A stretch of 64,000 nt of DNA from Limimaricola sp027213785. Lineage in GTDB: Bacteria > Pseudomonadota > Alphaproteobacteria > Rhodobacterales > Rhodobacteraceae. The DNA lies in contig NZ_CP193755.1 in assembly GCF_050847355.1 (NCBI RefSeq), positions 1,860,001-1,924,000 on the forward strand, read 5' to 3'. The notes under the pieces are model-generated. The model was not told the DNA's origin, did no database searches, and saw only the letters and a program-made list of their open reading frames with translations. Positions 43,049-51,443 of the stretch are shown here, piece by piece (the first letter of the stretch is position 1; each line of letters starts with the position of its first letter). The position numbers and the translations under genes are program-made.

Positions 43049-44434
43049 TTACAGCACGGTCGGCAGCCAGGTCACGATCTGCGGGAAGGCGAAGAGCAGC
43101 GCGATGCCGATCACCTGCAGCAGCACGAAGGGGATGATGCCGCGATAGATCGCCGAGGTCGGCAGGCTGTCCGGCGCCACGCCGCGCAGGTAGAACAGCG
43201 CGAAGCCGAAGGGCGGCGTCAGGAACGAGGTCTGAAGGTTCATCCCCACCAGCACGCCGAGCCAGATCGGGTCGATGTCGAGCGCCAGGAGGATCGGCGC
43301 GGTGATCGGGATCACGATGAAGATGATCTCGAAGGTGTCGAGGATGAAGCCCAGCACGAACATGATCGCCATCACCACGATCACCGCCGCCACGGCGCCG
43401 CCCGGCAGGTTCGACAGGAACTCGTGCACGAGGTTGTCGCCGCCCATCAGCCGGAACACGATCGAGAAGACCGAGGCGCCGAACAGGATAATGAACACCA
43501 TCGAGGTGATCGTCGCCGTCGCCACCACCGTCTCGTGCAGGATGCGCGGGCTGAGCCGCCAGCGTAGCGCCGCGAGGATGATCGCGCCGACCGCGCCGAC
43601 CGAGGCCGCCTCGGTGGGGGTCGCCACGCCGCCCAGGATCGAGCCCAGCACCGCCATGATCAACAGGAGCGGCGGCAGCAGCGCGACCAGCACCTCCTTG
43701 AACAGGCCGCGCTTCTCCTCGGCCGGCACCGGCGTCGCGGGGCAGCTCTCGGGATCGGTGATCGCCTTGAAGATGATCCACAGCGAATAGAGCCCGACCA
43801 GCAGCACGCCCGGCAGCAGCGCGCCCGCGAAGAGGTCGCCGACCGAGACCGGGGTGGGCGCGAAGTTGCCCTTCTCCATCTGCACCTGGCTGTTGATGCC
43901 CGAGAGCATGTCGCCCATGAAGATTAGCACCGTCGAGGGCGGGATGATCTGGCCCAGCGTGCCCGAGGAGCAGATCACCCCCGTGGCGAGCTTGGGGTCG
44001 TAGCCCGCGCGAAGCATCGCCGGCAGCGAAATGAGCCCCATGGTGACGACCGTGGCGCCGACCACGCCGGTCGAGGCCGCGAGCATCGCGCCGACGATCA
44101 CCACCGACAGGCCGAGACCGCCGCGCAGGTTGCCGAACAGCTTCGACATGGTGAGCAGCAGCTGCTCGGCGATGCGCGACCGCTCCAGCATCACCCCCAT
44201 GAAGATGAACAGCGGCACCGCGACCAGCACTTCGCTGGTCATGAAGCCGATATAGCGGCTCGGCAGGCTGCCGAAGTTCGAGGGGTCGAACACGCCGATC
44301 GCCCAGCCGACGAGGCCGAACATCAGCGACACGCCCGCCAGCGTGAAGGCCACGGGAAAGCCCATCATCAGGAAACCGATGATGCCGAAGAACATGAGAC
44401 CCGAGAGGATCTCTCCGATGAGCACTAGATCCAT
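43049..44434 (-). CDS. TRAP transporter large permease subunit (DctM family)
   Basis: The 461-residue inner-membrane protein has about a dozen hydrophobic segments and the DctM features LMFFGIIGFLMMGFPVAFTL at the N-terminus, FMGVMLERSRIAEQLLL, and the conserved GxxxPxST-like ICSSGTLGQIIPPSTVLI. It is the sodium-driven transport channel that works with the small subunit and the periplasmic binding protein. It starts one base after the dctQ-type stop codon (TAA C ATG), so the two are coupled. It faces the binding-protein gene. Confidence 0.94.
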   Translation of the reverse strand: MDLVLIGEILSGLMFFGIIGFLMMGFPVAFTLAGVSLMFGLVGWAIGVFDPSNFGSLPSRYIGFMTSEVLVAVPLFIFMGVMLERSRIAEQLLLTMSKLFGNLRGGLGLSVVIVGAMLAASTGVVGATVVTMGLISLPAMLRAGYDPKLATGVICSSGTLGQIIPPSTVLIFMGDMLSGINSQVQMEKGNFAPTPVSVGDLFAGALLPGVLLVGLYSLWIIFKAITDPESCPATPVPAEEKRGLFKEVLVALLPPLLLIMAVLGSILGGVATPTEAASVGAVGAIILAALRWRLSPRILHETVVATATITSMVFIILFGASVFSIVFRLMGGDNLVHEFLSNLPGGAVAAVIVVMAIMFVLGFILDTFEIIFIVIPITAPILLALDIDPIWLGVLVGMNLQTSFLTPPFGFALFYLRGVAPDSLPTSAIYRGIIPFVLLQVIGIALLFAFPQIVTWLPTVL

Positions 44435-44435
44435 G

Positions 44436-45008
44436 TTATTCGGCGGCCTCGGTCAGGTGGTCGGTCTTGAGGGAGTAGCGCAGGCGCTCGGGCAACAGCC
44501 CGTCGCGCCCCGCGAGCGTCAGGATCGCGCGGCCCGCCAGGGCAAGGCCCTGAAGGCCAACCAACACCGCGAAGCCGATGATGAAGCTCTTGAGGATGAA
44601 CAGCCCCGGCATGCCGCCGACATTGGCCGAGGCCTCGTAATAGCCCCAGCTGCGCTGCACGAAGGGCATGCCGTAGACGAGGACGACCACGCAGAAGGGC
44701 AGCAGGAACACCGCCACGCCGATCAGGTCGATCAGCGCCTTTCGCGGGATCGGCGCGGGCCGGTAGAAGATGTCGACCCGGACATGGTCGTCGCGCAGCA
44801 GCGCGAAACCGGCCACGGCGGTGAACATCGCACCGTTGAGCCAGATATAGAGGTCCTGCATCCAGACGTAGCTGATCGCGAAGACGTAGCGCTGCACCAC
44901 CACGGTGAAGCAGACCACCACGATCCCCAGCGCCAGCCAGGAGAAGACCTGACCGATGATCCGGTTCAAGGCCGATATGGCGGTGACCACCGCCGCGAGC
45001 GCGCGCAT
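44436..45008 (-). CDS. TRAP transporter small permease subunit (DctQ family)
   Basis: The 190-residue protein has four predicted membrane segments and the DctQ motif VVVQRYVFAISYVWMQDLYI, followed by HVRVDIFYRPAP. It forms the small permease subunit with the DctM protein encoded downstream. I chose MRALAAVV (45008) because GGGAGGGAG lies right before it; an in-frame ATG at 45023 is also possible. The C-terminal tail is charged and cytoplasmic. Confidence 0.9.
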   Translation of the reverse strand: MRALAAVVTAISALNRIIGQVFSWLALGIVVVCFTVVVQRYVFAISYVWMQDLYIWLNGAMFTAVAGFALLRDDHVRVDIFYRPAPIPRKALIDLIGVAVFLLPFCVVVLVYGMPFVQRSWGYYEASANVGGMPGLFILKSFIIGFAVLVGLQGLALAGRAILTLAGRDGLLPERLRYSLKTDHLTEAAE

Positions 45009-45188
45009 CTCTCCCTCCCTCATGGGACATTTCAATCCGCGTTCACATGGCATGTCGGAACCGCTTCAAGCAACGCCCCGATGCGGCGCGGCATCGGAAA
45101 AAACGCCCACTCGCTTGGCATTGGGCAGCATTTTTCTGCATGGCGGCAAATTAACCTTGCGTATGCAGCGAATTGGCGCAGCCCCCAG

Positions 45189-45218
45189 TTGACAGCTCCG
45201 CCACCCGCTGCCTAGCCT
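45189..45218 (+). promoter_or_regulatory. Candidate promoter for the Liv-type ABC operon
   Basis: TTGACA at 45189-45194, an 18-base spacer and TAGCCT at 45213-45218 make a weak but plausible sigma-70 promoter. It lies about 55 bases before the leader ORF at 45275. Confidence 0.35.
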
Positions 45219-45274
45219 CCAAGCAATCCGCCCGGAGGACATTGAGGCGGAAGGAAAAGGGGAGGAAGGCCGTG

Positions 45275-45319
45275 ATGCTGATCACGCTTGCCGGGCCGCA
45301 ATCGCGGGGCGGTTGCTGA
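45275..45319 (+). CDS. Possible leader peptide coupled to livG
   Basis: An ATG at 45275 (or GTG one codon earlier), behind the strong ribosome site GGGGAGG, opens a 14-codon frame MLITLAGPQSRGGC that ends at TGA 45317-45319. The A of that stop is the first base of the livG ATG (TGATG). LivG has no good ribosome site of its own, so its translation may depend on this short ORF. Coding is judged from signals only. Confidence 0.4.
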   Translation: MLITLAGPQSRGGC

Positions 45320-46068
45320 TGGACGCTGTTCTGAAGGCCGAAGGGCTCACCAAGGAATTCAAGGGCTTCGTCGCCGTCAACAAGGTCGATCTCGCGGTCG
45401 AGCGCGGCTCGATCCACGCGCTGATCGGGCCCAACGGGGCGGGCAAGACGACCTGCTTCAACCTGCTGACCAAGTTCCTGCAGCCGACGCGTGGCACGAT
45501 CACCTATGACGGGCGCGACATCACCAAGATGGCCCCGGCCGACATCGCCCGGCTCGGCATGGTGCGAAGCTTCCAGATCTCGGCCGTGTTCCCGGATCTC
45601 AGCGTGCTGCAGAACGTGCGCGTGGCGCTGCAGCGCAAGCGCGGCGACAGCTATGATTTCTGGCGCTCGGAGCGCGGGCTGACCCAGTTCGACGACGAGG
45701 CGCGCGAACATATCGACGCGGTGGGTCTGTCGGAGTTCACCGATACCCGCGCGGGCGAGCTGTCCTATGGCCGCAAGCGCGCGCTCGAGATCGCCACGAC
45801 GCTGGCGCTCGATCCGGCGATGCTGCTCCTCGACGAACCGATGGCCGGCATGGGCCAGGAGGACGTGGAACGCACTTCGCAGTTGATCAAGCGCATCGCC
45901 GCGAACCGCACCATCCTAATGGTCGAGCACAACCTCAAGGTCGTCGCGGATCTGTCTGACAAGATTACGGTTTTGGCGCGCGGCGAGATCCTCGCAGAGG
46001 GCGATTACGCCACCGTGTCGAAATCGCCCGACGTGATCGACGCCTATATCGGAGCCGGACATGACTGA
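45319..46068 (+). CDS. ABC transporter ATP-binding protein, LivG type
   Basis: The 249-residue cytoplasmic ATPase has Walker A GPNGAGKTTCFNLL, the LivG-type signature ELSYGRKRALEIA, Walker B AMLLLDEPMAGM and switch His in MVEHNLKV. The C-terminal part ending DAYIGAGHD is typical of LivG. It would power uptake by the two permeases encoded further down, likely for branched amino acids, amides or related small solutes. The start ATG overlaps the stop of a short leader ORF; an in-frame TTG lies two codons upstream. It overlaps the next ATPase gene by 8 bases. Confidence 0.93.
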   Translation: MDAVLKAEGLTKEFKGFVAVNKVDLAVERGSIHALIGPNGAGKTTCFNLLTKFLQPTRGTITYDGRDITKMAPADIARLGMVRSFQISAVFPDLSVLQNVRVALQRKRGDSYDFWRSERGLTQFDDEAREHIDAVGLSEFTDTRAGELSYGRKRALEIATTLALDPAMLLLDEPMAGMGQEDVERTSQLIKRIAANRTILMVEHNLKVVADLSDKITVLARGEILAEGDYATVSKSPDVIDAYIGAGHD

Positions 46069-46804
46069 GGCCGCCACGATGACCCACCGCCCCGCCGCCA
46101 GCGGCGCAGCGCTCCTGAGGATCGAGGGGCTTCAGGGCTGGTACGGCGAAAGCCACGTGCTGCACGGCATCGATTTCGAGGTGCGCGAGGGCGAGGTGGT
46201 GACGCTGCTGGGCCGCAACGGCGCCGGCAAGACCTCGACGCTCAAGGCGATCATGGGGATCCTGTCGAAGCGCACCGGCTCGGTGACGATGCGTGGCACC
46301 GAGACGATCGGGCTCGAGCCGCGCCACATCGCCAAGCTCGGCATCGCGCTGTGCCCCGAGGAGCGCGGCATCTTCTCCTCGCTCAATGTCGAGGAGAACC
46401 TGATGCTGCCGCCGAAGATCGCCGAAGGCGGTCTCTCGGTCGAGCGGATCTACCAGCTGTTCCCGAACCTTCTGGAGCGCAAGCGCAGCCAGGGCACCAA
46501 GCTGTCGGGGGGCGAACAGCAGATGCTCGCCATCGCCCGCATCCTGCGCACCGGCGCCAAGCTGCTGCTGCTCGACGAGCCGACCGAGGGCCTCGCCCCG
46601 GTGATCGTCCAGCAGATCGGCGCGACGATCCGCGAGCTGAAGAAGGAGGGCTTCACCATCGTGCTGGTCGAGCAGAACTTCCGCTTCGCGGCTTCGGTCG
46701 CAGATCGCCACTACGTCGTCGATCAGGGCCGTGTGGTGGACATGATCCCCAACGCCGAACTCGACGCCAACATCGACAAGCTGCACGCCTATCTGGGCGT
46801 CTGA
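46061..46804 (+). CDS. ABC transporter ATP-binding protein, LivF type
   Basis: The 247-residue ATPase has Walker A GRNGAGKTSTLKAI, the Q-loop region, signature KLSGGEQQMLAIAR, Walker B LLLLDEPTEGLAP and the switch region VLVEQNFRFA, all as in LivF. CPEERGIFSSLNVEENL is a characteristic LivF stretch. It pairs with the LivG-type ATPase encoded just upstream, with 8 bases of overlap. The ORF adds about 20 residues before the usual LivF start, so MTHRPAAS is another possible start. Confidence 0.93.
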   Translation: MTEAATMTHRPAASGAALLRIEGLQGWYGESHVLHGIDFEVREGEVVTLLGRNGAGKTSTLKAIMGILSKRTGSVTMRGTETIGLEPRHIAKLGIALCPEERGIFSSLNVEENLMLPPKIAEGGLSVERIYQLFPNLLERKRSQGTKLSGGEQQMLAIARILRTGAKLLLLDEPTEGLAPVIVQQIGATIRELKKEGFTIVLVEQNFRFAASVADRHYVVDQGRVVDMIPNAELDANIDKLHAYLGV

Positions 46805-46850
46805 TGGCTTCACAAGGCGCATGAAAAGCGCCGTCCACTGGGAGGAAAAC

Positions 46851-48053
46851 ATGAAGAAAACTATTCTCGGAGCGCTGACCCTCGCGTCGTTTGGCCTGCC
46901 CGCCATGGCGCAGGACAACATCGAGGTCACGCTGGGCGTGCTGAACGACCGCTCCGGCGTCTATGCCGACCTTTCGGGCGAGGGCTCGGTCGTCGCGGCG
47001 CGCATGGCGGTCGAGGATTTCGACGCCGCCTCGAAGGGGCTCGACGTCGAGGTGATCTCGGCCGACCACCAGAACAAGCCGGACATCGCCTCGAACATCG
47101 CGCGCCAGTGGTACGACCAGGACGGCGTCGACGCGATCCTCGACGTGCCGACCTCCTCGACCGCGCTCGCGGTGGCCGACATCACCGCCCAGGCCAACAA
47201 GATCCTGATCGACAGCGGCGCCGGCTCGACCCAGCTGACCGGCGAGCAGTGCCAGCCGACCACGATCCACTGGACCTACGACACCGCGGCACTGGCCAAG
47301 GGCACCGGCGGCGCCGTGACCGAGGCGGGCGACAAGAAGTGGTTCTTCCTCACCGCCGACTACGCCTTCGGCCATTCGCTCGAGGAAGAGACGATGAAGA
47401 TCGTCGAGGAATCCGGCGGCGAGATCGTGGGCTCGGTCCGCCACCCCTTCCCGGCCACCGACTTCTCGTCCTTCCTGCTGCAGGCCCAGGCCTCCGGCGC
47501 CGACGTGATCGGCCTTGCCAATGCTGGCGGCGACACCGTCAACGCGATCAAGCAGGCCGCCGAGTTCGGCATCACCCAGTCGGGGCAGTCGCTCGCGGCG
47601 CTCCTGATGTTCATCACCGACGTGCACGCGCTCGGCGCGCAGACCGCGCAGGGGCTGGTGCTCACCGAGGCGTTCTACTGGGATCATGACGACGAGACCC
47701 GCGAGTGGTCGGCCCGCTTCGAGGAGAAGTTCGGCTCGAAGCCGACCATGGTCCATGCCGGCGTCTATTCGGGCACCATGCACTACCTGCGCGCCGTCGA
47801 GGCCACCGGTTCGACCGATGGCGACGTGGTGGCCGAGTGGATGAAGGCCAACGAGTTCGACGATCCGCTCTTCGGCGAGGGCTATGTGCGCAAGGACGGC
47901 CGCGTGATCCACGACATGCACCTCTACGAGGTAAAGACGCCCGATGAATCGACCGGCGAGTGGGACCTCTACAAGCACGTCTCGACCATCCCCGGCGAGG
48001 AAGCCTTCCTGCCGATGGAAGGCTCGGGCTGCGCCTTTGCCAACGAAAGCTGA
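46851..48053 (+). CDS. ABC transporter substrate-binding protein (type I, Liv/amide class)
   Basis: The 400-residue protein has a signal peptide (MKKTILGALTLASFGLPAMA) and the two-lobe fold of the Leu/Ile/Val-binding class (peripla_BP_6): VTLGVLNDRSGVYADLSGEG, ISADHQNKPDIASNIARQWY and later TADYAFGHSLEEETMKIV. The ligand cannot be told; family members bind branched amino acids, amides, urea or aromatic acids. The start follows GGGAGGAAAAC. It sits between the ATPase and permease genes, and a strong hairpin follows it, as expected when the binding protein is needed in excess. Confidence 0.92.
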   Translation: MKKTILGALTLASFGLPAMAQDNIEVTLGVLNDRSGVYADLSGEGSVVAARMAVEDFDAASKGLDVEVISADHQNKPDIASNIARQWYDQDGVDAILDVPTSSTALAVADITAQANKILIDSGAGSTQLTGEQCQPTTIHWTYDTAALAKGTGGAVTEAGDKKWFFLTADYAFGHSLEEETMKIVEESGGEIVGSVRHPFPATDFSSFLLQAQASGADVIGLANAGGDTVNAIKQAAEFGITQSGQSLAALLMFITDVHALGAQTAQGLVLTEAFYWDHDDETREWSARFEEKFGSKPTMVHAGVYSGTMHYLRAVEATGSTDGDVVAEWMKANEFDDPLFGEGYVRKDGRVIHDMHLYEVKTPDESTGEWDLYKHVSTIPGEEAFLPMEGSGCAFANES

Positions 48054-48060
48054 TCCTGAC

Positions 48061-48089
48061 CGGGCGCGCCGCGTGACGCGGCGCGCCCG
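48061..48089 (+). terminator. Intercistronic hairpin after binding-protein gene
   Basis: Two 14-base arms (48061-48074 and 48076-48089), starting CGGGCGCGCC and ending GCGCGCCCG, pair perfectly. There is no T run, so it is better read as an attenuating or mRNA-stabilising stem than as a full terminator. Confidence 0.55.
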
Positions 48090-48128
48090 CCTCCGCCCCA
48101 AGGGGCCACTCAAAACAACGGGACAGGC

Positions 48129-49016
48129 ATGTTCGAACTCCTAGGCATACCGCCGCAGGTTCTGATGGGGCAGCTCCTGCTCGGGCTGATCAACGGGTCG
48201 TTCTACGCGGTCCTGTCGCTCGGCCTCGCGGTGATCTTCGGCCTCCTCAACATCATCAATTTCAGCCATGGCGCGCAGTACATGCTCGGCGCCTTCGTCG
48301 CATGGATGCTGCTCGAATATCTCGGCATCAACTACTGGTGGGCGCTGCTCCTCGCCCCGGTGATCGTCGGTGCGACCGGCATCGTGCTGGAGAAGCTGGC
48401 GCTCCGGCGGCTCTACCACCTCGACCATCTCTACGGCCTGCTACTGACCTTCGGCGTGGCGCTGATCATCCAGGGGCTGTTTCGCAACTACTACGGCATC
48501 TCCGGCCTGCCCTACCAGATCCCGTCGCAGCTCTCCGGCGGCCAGAATCTCGGCTTCATGTTCCTGCCCAACTATCGCGGCTGGGTCGTGGTGGCCTCGG
48601 TCGTGGTCTGCTTCGGCACCTGGTTCGTGATCGAGAAGACCCGGCTCGGCGCCTATCTGCGCGCCGCGACCGAGAACCCGACCCTCGTCGGCGCCTTCGG
48701 CATCAACGTGCCCCTGATGATCATGCTGACCTACGGCTTCGGCGTGGCGCTGGCGGGCTTTGCCGGCGTGCTCGCGGCGCCGATCTACTCGGTCAACCCG
48801 AACATGGGCGCCGACCTGATCATCGTCGTCTTCGCGGTGGTGGTGATCGGCGGCATGGGCTCGATCATGGGCGCCATCGTCACCGGCTTCGGCCTCGGCA
48901 TCGTCGAGGGTCTCACCAAGGTGTTCTACCCGGCGGGCTCCGCCGTGGTGATCTTCGTGATCATGGCCATCGTGCTGATGATCAAGCCCGAGGGCCTGTT
49001 CGGGAGGAACAACTGA
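48129..49016 (+). CDS. ABC transporter permease, LivH type
   Basis: The 295-residue inner-membrane protein has eight or so hydrophobic segments and the LivH opening LLLGLINGSFYAVLSLGLAV followed by FGLLNIINFSHG. The cytoplasmic coupling loop contains GAYLRAATENPTLVGAFGIN, which contacts the ATPases. It forms the channel with the LivM-type permease encoded next, whose start overlaps the stop by one base. The ORF begins MFELLGIPPQ. Confidence 0.93.
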   Translation: MFELLGIPPQVLMGQLLLGLINGSFYAVLSLGLAVIFGLLNIINFSHGAQYMLGAFVAWMLLEYLGINYWWALLLAPVIVGATGIVLEKLALRRLYHLDHLYGLLLTFGVALIIQGLFRNYYGISGLPYQIPSQLSGGQNLGFMFLPNYRGWVVVASVVVCFGTWFVIEKTRLGAYLRAATENPTLVGAFGINVPLMIMLTYGFGVALAGFAGVLAAPIYSVNPNMGADLIIVVFAVVVIGGMGSIMGAIVTGFGLGIVEGLTKVFYPAGSAVVIFVIMAIVLMIKPEGLFGRNN

Positions 49017-49996
49017 TGAGCGTGAGCGATATCCAGGCCCCGGTGAACGAGCGCCGCCCCGCCACCGCCGGCATGCCGATGCTGCACAAGGCGATCTTCG
49101 CGGTGCTCTTCGTGCTGCTCGCCATCCTGCCGATGCTGGTCTACCCGGTCTTCGCGATGAAGGTGATGTGCTTCGCGCTCTTCGCGGCGGCCTTCAACCT
49201 GCTGCTGGGCTTCGGCGGGCTTCTATCCTTCGGCCATGCCGCGTATTTCGGCGGGGCCTCCTACGTGGCGGCGCATGCCTCCAAGGTCTGGGGCTGGACG
49301 CCCGAGGCGTCGATCCTCGTCGGTACGCTGGCGGCGGGCCTGCTAGGCCTCGCGATCGGCGCGCTGGCGATCCGCCGGCAGGGCATCTACTTCGCCATGG
49401 TGACGCTGGCCTTCGCGCAGATGGTCTATTTCTTTGCGCTGCAGGCCGATTTCACCGGCGGCGAGGACGGGATTCAGTCGGTGCCGCGCGGCGAACTGTT
49501 CGGCCTGTTCTCGGTCAACAGCAACGAGGCGCTCTACTACCTCGTGCTCGCCATCACCTTTGGCGGCATCCTGTTCCTCTACCGCATCGTTCACTCGCCC
49601 TTCGGGCAGGTGCTCAAGGCGATCCGCGAGAACGAGCCGCGCGCGATCTCGCTGGGCTACCGGGTCAACCGCTACAAGCTTATGGTCTTCGTGCTCTCGG
49701 CCAGCTTCGCCGGGCTCGCCGGCGCGACCAAGAGCCAGGTGTTCCAGCTTGCCTCGCTCACCGACGTGCATTGGTCGATGTCGGGCGAGGTGGTGCTGAT
49801 GACCCTGCTGGGCGGCGTCGGCACGGTGTTCGGGCCGATCCTCGGTGCGACCATCGTGGTGACGATGCAGAACTACCTCGCCTCGATGGGGGCATGGGTC
49901 ACGGTGATCCAGGGCGTGATCTTCGTGCTCGGCGTGCTGCTGTTCCGCGAAGGCATCATCGGCGTGCTGTCGAAGTGGCTCAAGCGGCCGCTCTGA
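49016..49996 (+). CDS. ABC transporter permease, LivM type
   Basis: The 326-residue protein has about nine membrane segments and the LivM features FNLLLGFGGLLSFGHAAYFG and FGQVLKAIRENEPRAISLGY, the latter being the coupling loop to the ATPase. The start ATG at 49016 overlaps the LivH-type stop (TGATG) behind GGGAGGAACAA; the longer frame upstream is shadow. It is the last gene of the operon and is followed by a clear terminator at 50017-50047. Confidence 0.93.
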   Translation: MSVSDIQAPVNERRPATAGMPMLHKAIFAVLFVLLAILPMLVYPVFAMKVMCFALFAAAFNLLLGFGGLLSFGHAAYFGGASYVAAHASKVWGWTPEASILVGTLAAGLLGLAIGALAIRRQGIYFAMVTLAFAQMVYFFALQADFTGGEDGIQSVPRGELFGLFSVNSNEALYYLVLAITFGGILFLYRIVHSPFGQVLKAIRENEPRAISLGYRVNRYKLMVFVLSASFAGLAGATKSQVFQLASLTDVHWSMSGEVVLMTLLGGVGTVFGPILGATIVVTMQNYLASMGAWVTVIQGVIFVLGVLLFREGIIGVLSKWLKRPL

Positions 49997-50016
49997 GAAA
50001 CCGGTAGGGGAAAGGC

Positions 50017-50047
50017 AAAGGCCCGGGCGGATCGCCCGGGCCTTTTT
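50017..50047. terminator. Intrinsic terminator after the Liv-type operon
   Basis: AAAGGCCCGGGCG and CGCCCGGGCCTTT form a perfect 13-bp stem with a 3-base loop and a T run. It lies between the convergent livM-type gene and the Hsp70-like gene. Confidence 0.9.
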
Positions 50048-50098
50048 CGTGGCGCCGGTGGACAGGTCGTCATTGCGTATTTCGGGAACAAAGTTGCC

Positions 50099-51352
50099 TC
50101 AGGCGAAGCGCCGACCGGCCTCCAAGGCAAGACCGGTGCCGACCGAGCCCAGCATGTCCCCCGTGGCGATCCGCGCCTCGGGCAGATGCGCGGCCACCAG
50201 CGACCGCAGTACCGGCAGCCGCGAGGAACCGCCGGTCATGAACACCGTTCCGATCGCCTGCGGGCCGACGCCGGCCTGTGACAGTACCGCACCGATCCGT
50301 TCGCCGATCCGGCGCAGCGGCATGGCGATCGCCTCCTCGAAACCCGCGCGCGTCACCACCGGGTTCGGGCCGCCCACGAGCGGCTTCAACTCCAGCCGCG
50401 CGGCCTCGGCCTCCGACAGGTCGAGCTTCACCCCCTCGACCGCCATGGCGAGCGCATGGCCGCGCCGATCCTCGACCGCCCGGACCATCCGGTCCACGAG
50501 TTCGGGCGCATCCGCCTCCCGCGACAGCGCCTTGAGATCCGACAGGGCCCGCGCCGCGTAGAGGCGATTGATGCGATGCCACGTGGCGAAATCCACGTAG
50601 TAGTGGCGCGGCATGTCGCCCTTGCCGCCGCGGATCGGGCTGCCGAGGCCGAGATGCGGCATCGCGCTCGCGAGGCTCAGCAGCCGGTCGAGATCGGTGC
50701 CGCCGACGCGGATGCCGTCATTGCCGAGGATGTCATTCGCGCGATCCGGCCGTTCCATGCGGTCGGGGCCGACGCGCACCACCGAGAAGTCCGAGGTGCC
50801 GCCGCCGATATCGACGATGAGGACCAGTTCCTCCCGCGCGATGCCGCTTTCGTAATCCAGCGCCGCGGCGATCGGCTCGTATTGGAAGCCGACCTCGGAG
50901 AAGCCCGCGCCGCGCGCGATCTCCTCCAGCGCGTCCTGCGCCGCGCGGTCGCCCGCCGCGTCGTCGTCGACGAAATGCACGGGCCGGCCCAGCACCGCCC
51001 GCTCCACCCCCGGCGCGACCGCGTCGAGCCGGGCGCGCAGGTGCCCGAAGTAGCGGCCGAGGATCTCGACGAAGCTCACCGAGCGGCGGCCGATCGCGGT
51101 GCGCTCGGTGATGAGCGATGAGCCCAGCGTGCTCTTGAGACCGCGCAGCAGCCGCCCCTCCTCACCCGCCACATAGGCCGAGATCGCGGCACGGCCGAAG
51201 ATCGGCGCCGGGTCGTCCACCTCCCAGAACACGGCGCTGGGCAGCGTCACCTCGTCGCCCTCGAGCGCGATCAGCCGCGCGCCACGCGCGGCGCCGAGCC
51301 CCATGGTGGAGTTGGAGGTGCCGAAATCGATGCCGCAGGCCACGGGGGTCAT
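50099..51352 (-). CDS. Hsp70-like protein (YegD type)
   Basis: The 417-residue protein has the actin/Hsp70 ATPase fold: phosphate loop GIDFGTSNSTMG at the start, second phosphate loop IVDIGGGTSDFSVVRVG, and adenosine motif VFMTGGSSRLPVL. The substrate-binding domain of DnaK is absent, as in YegD. YegD-type proteins are orphan chaperone-like ATPases with poorly known clients. It starts MTPVACGIDFGTSN and stands alone between the ABC operon and the flagellar genes. Confidence 0.9.
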   Translation of the reverse strand: MTPVACGIDFGTSNSTMGLGAARGARLIALEGDEVTLPSAVFWEVDDPAPIFGRAAISAYVAGEEGRLLRGLKSTLGSSLITERTAIGRRSVSFVEILGRYFGHLRARLDAVAPGVERAVLGRPVHFVDDDAAGDRAAQDALEEIARGAGFSEVGFQYEPIAAALDYESGIAREELVLIVDIGGGTSDFSVVRVGPDRMERPDRANDILGNDGIRVGGTDLDRLLSLASAMPHLGLGSPIRGGKGDMPRHYYVDFATWHRINRLYAARALSDLKALSREADAPELVDRMVRAVEDRRGHALAMAVEGVKLDLSEAEAARLELKPLVGGPNPVVTRAGFEEAIAMPLRRIGERIGAVLSQAGVGPQAIGTVFMTGGSSRLPVLRSLVAAHLPEARIATGDMLGSVGTGLALEAGRRFA

Positions 51353-51443
51353 GAGAATTTCTCCGCCTTGATCGGCCCGCCGGGCCGTTGTCGAGCGGAC
51401 CCGTCTAGCGGCAAGCCGGGCGCGGCGAAAGCCCCGAGAGAGC

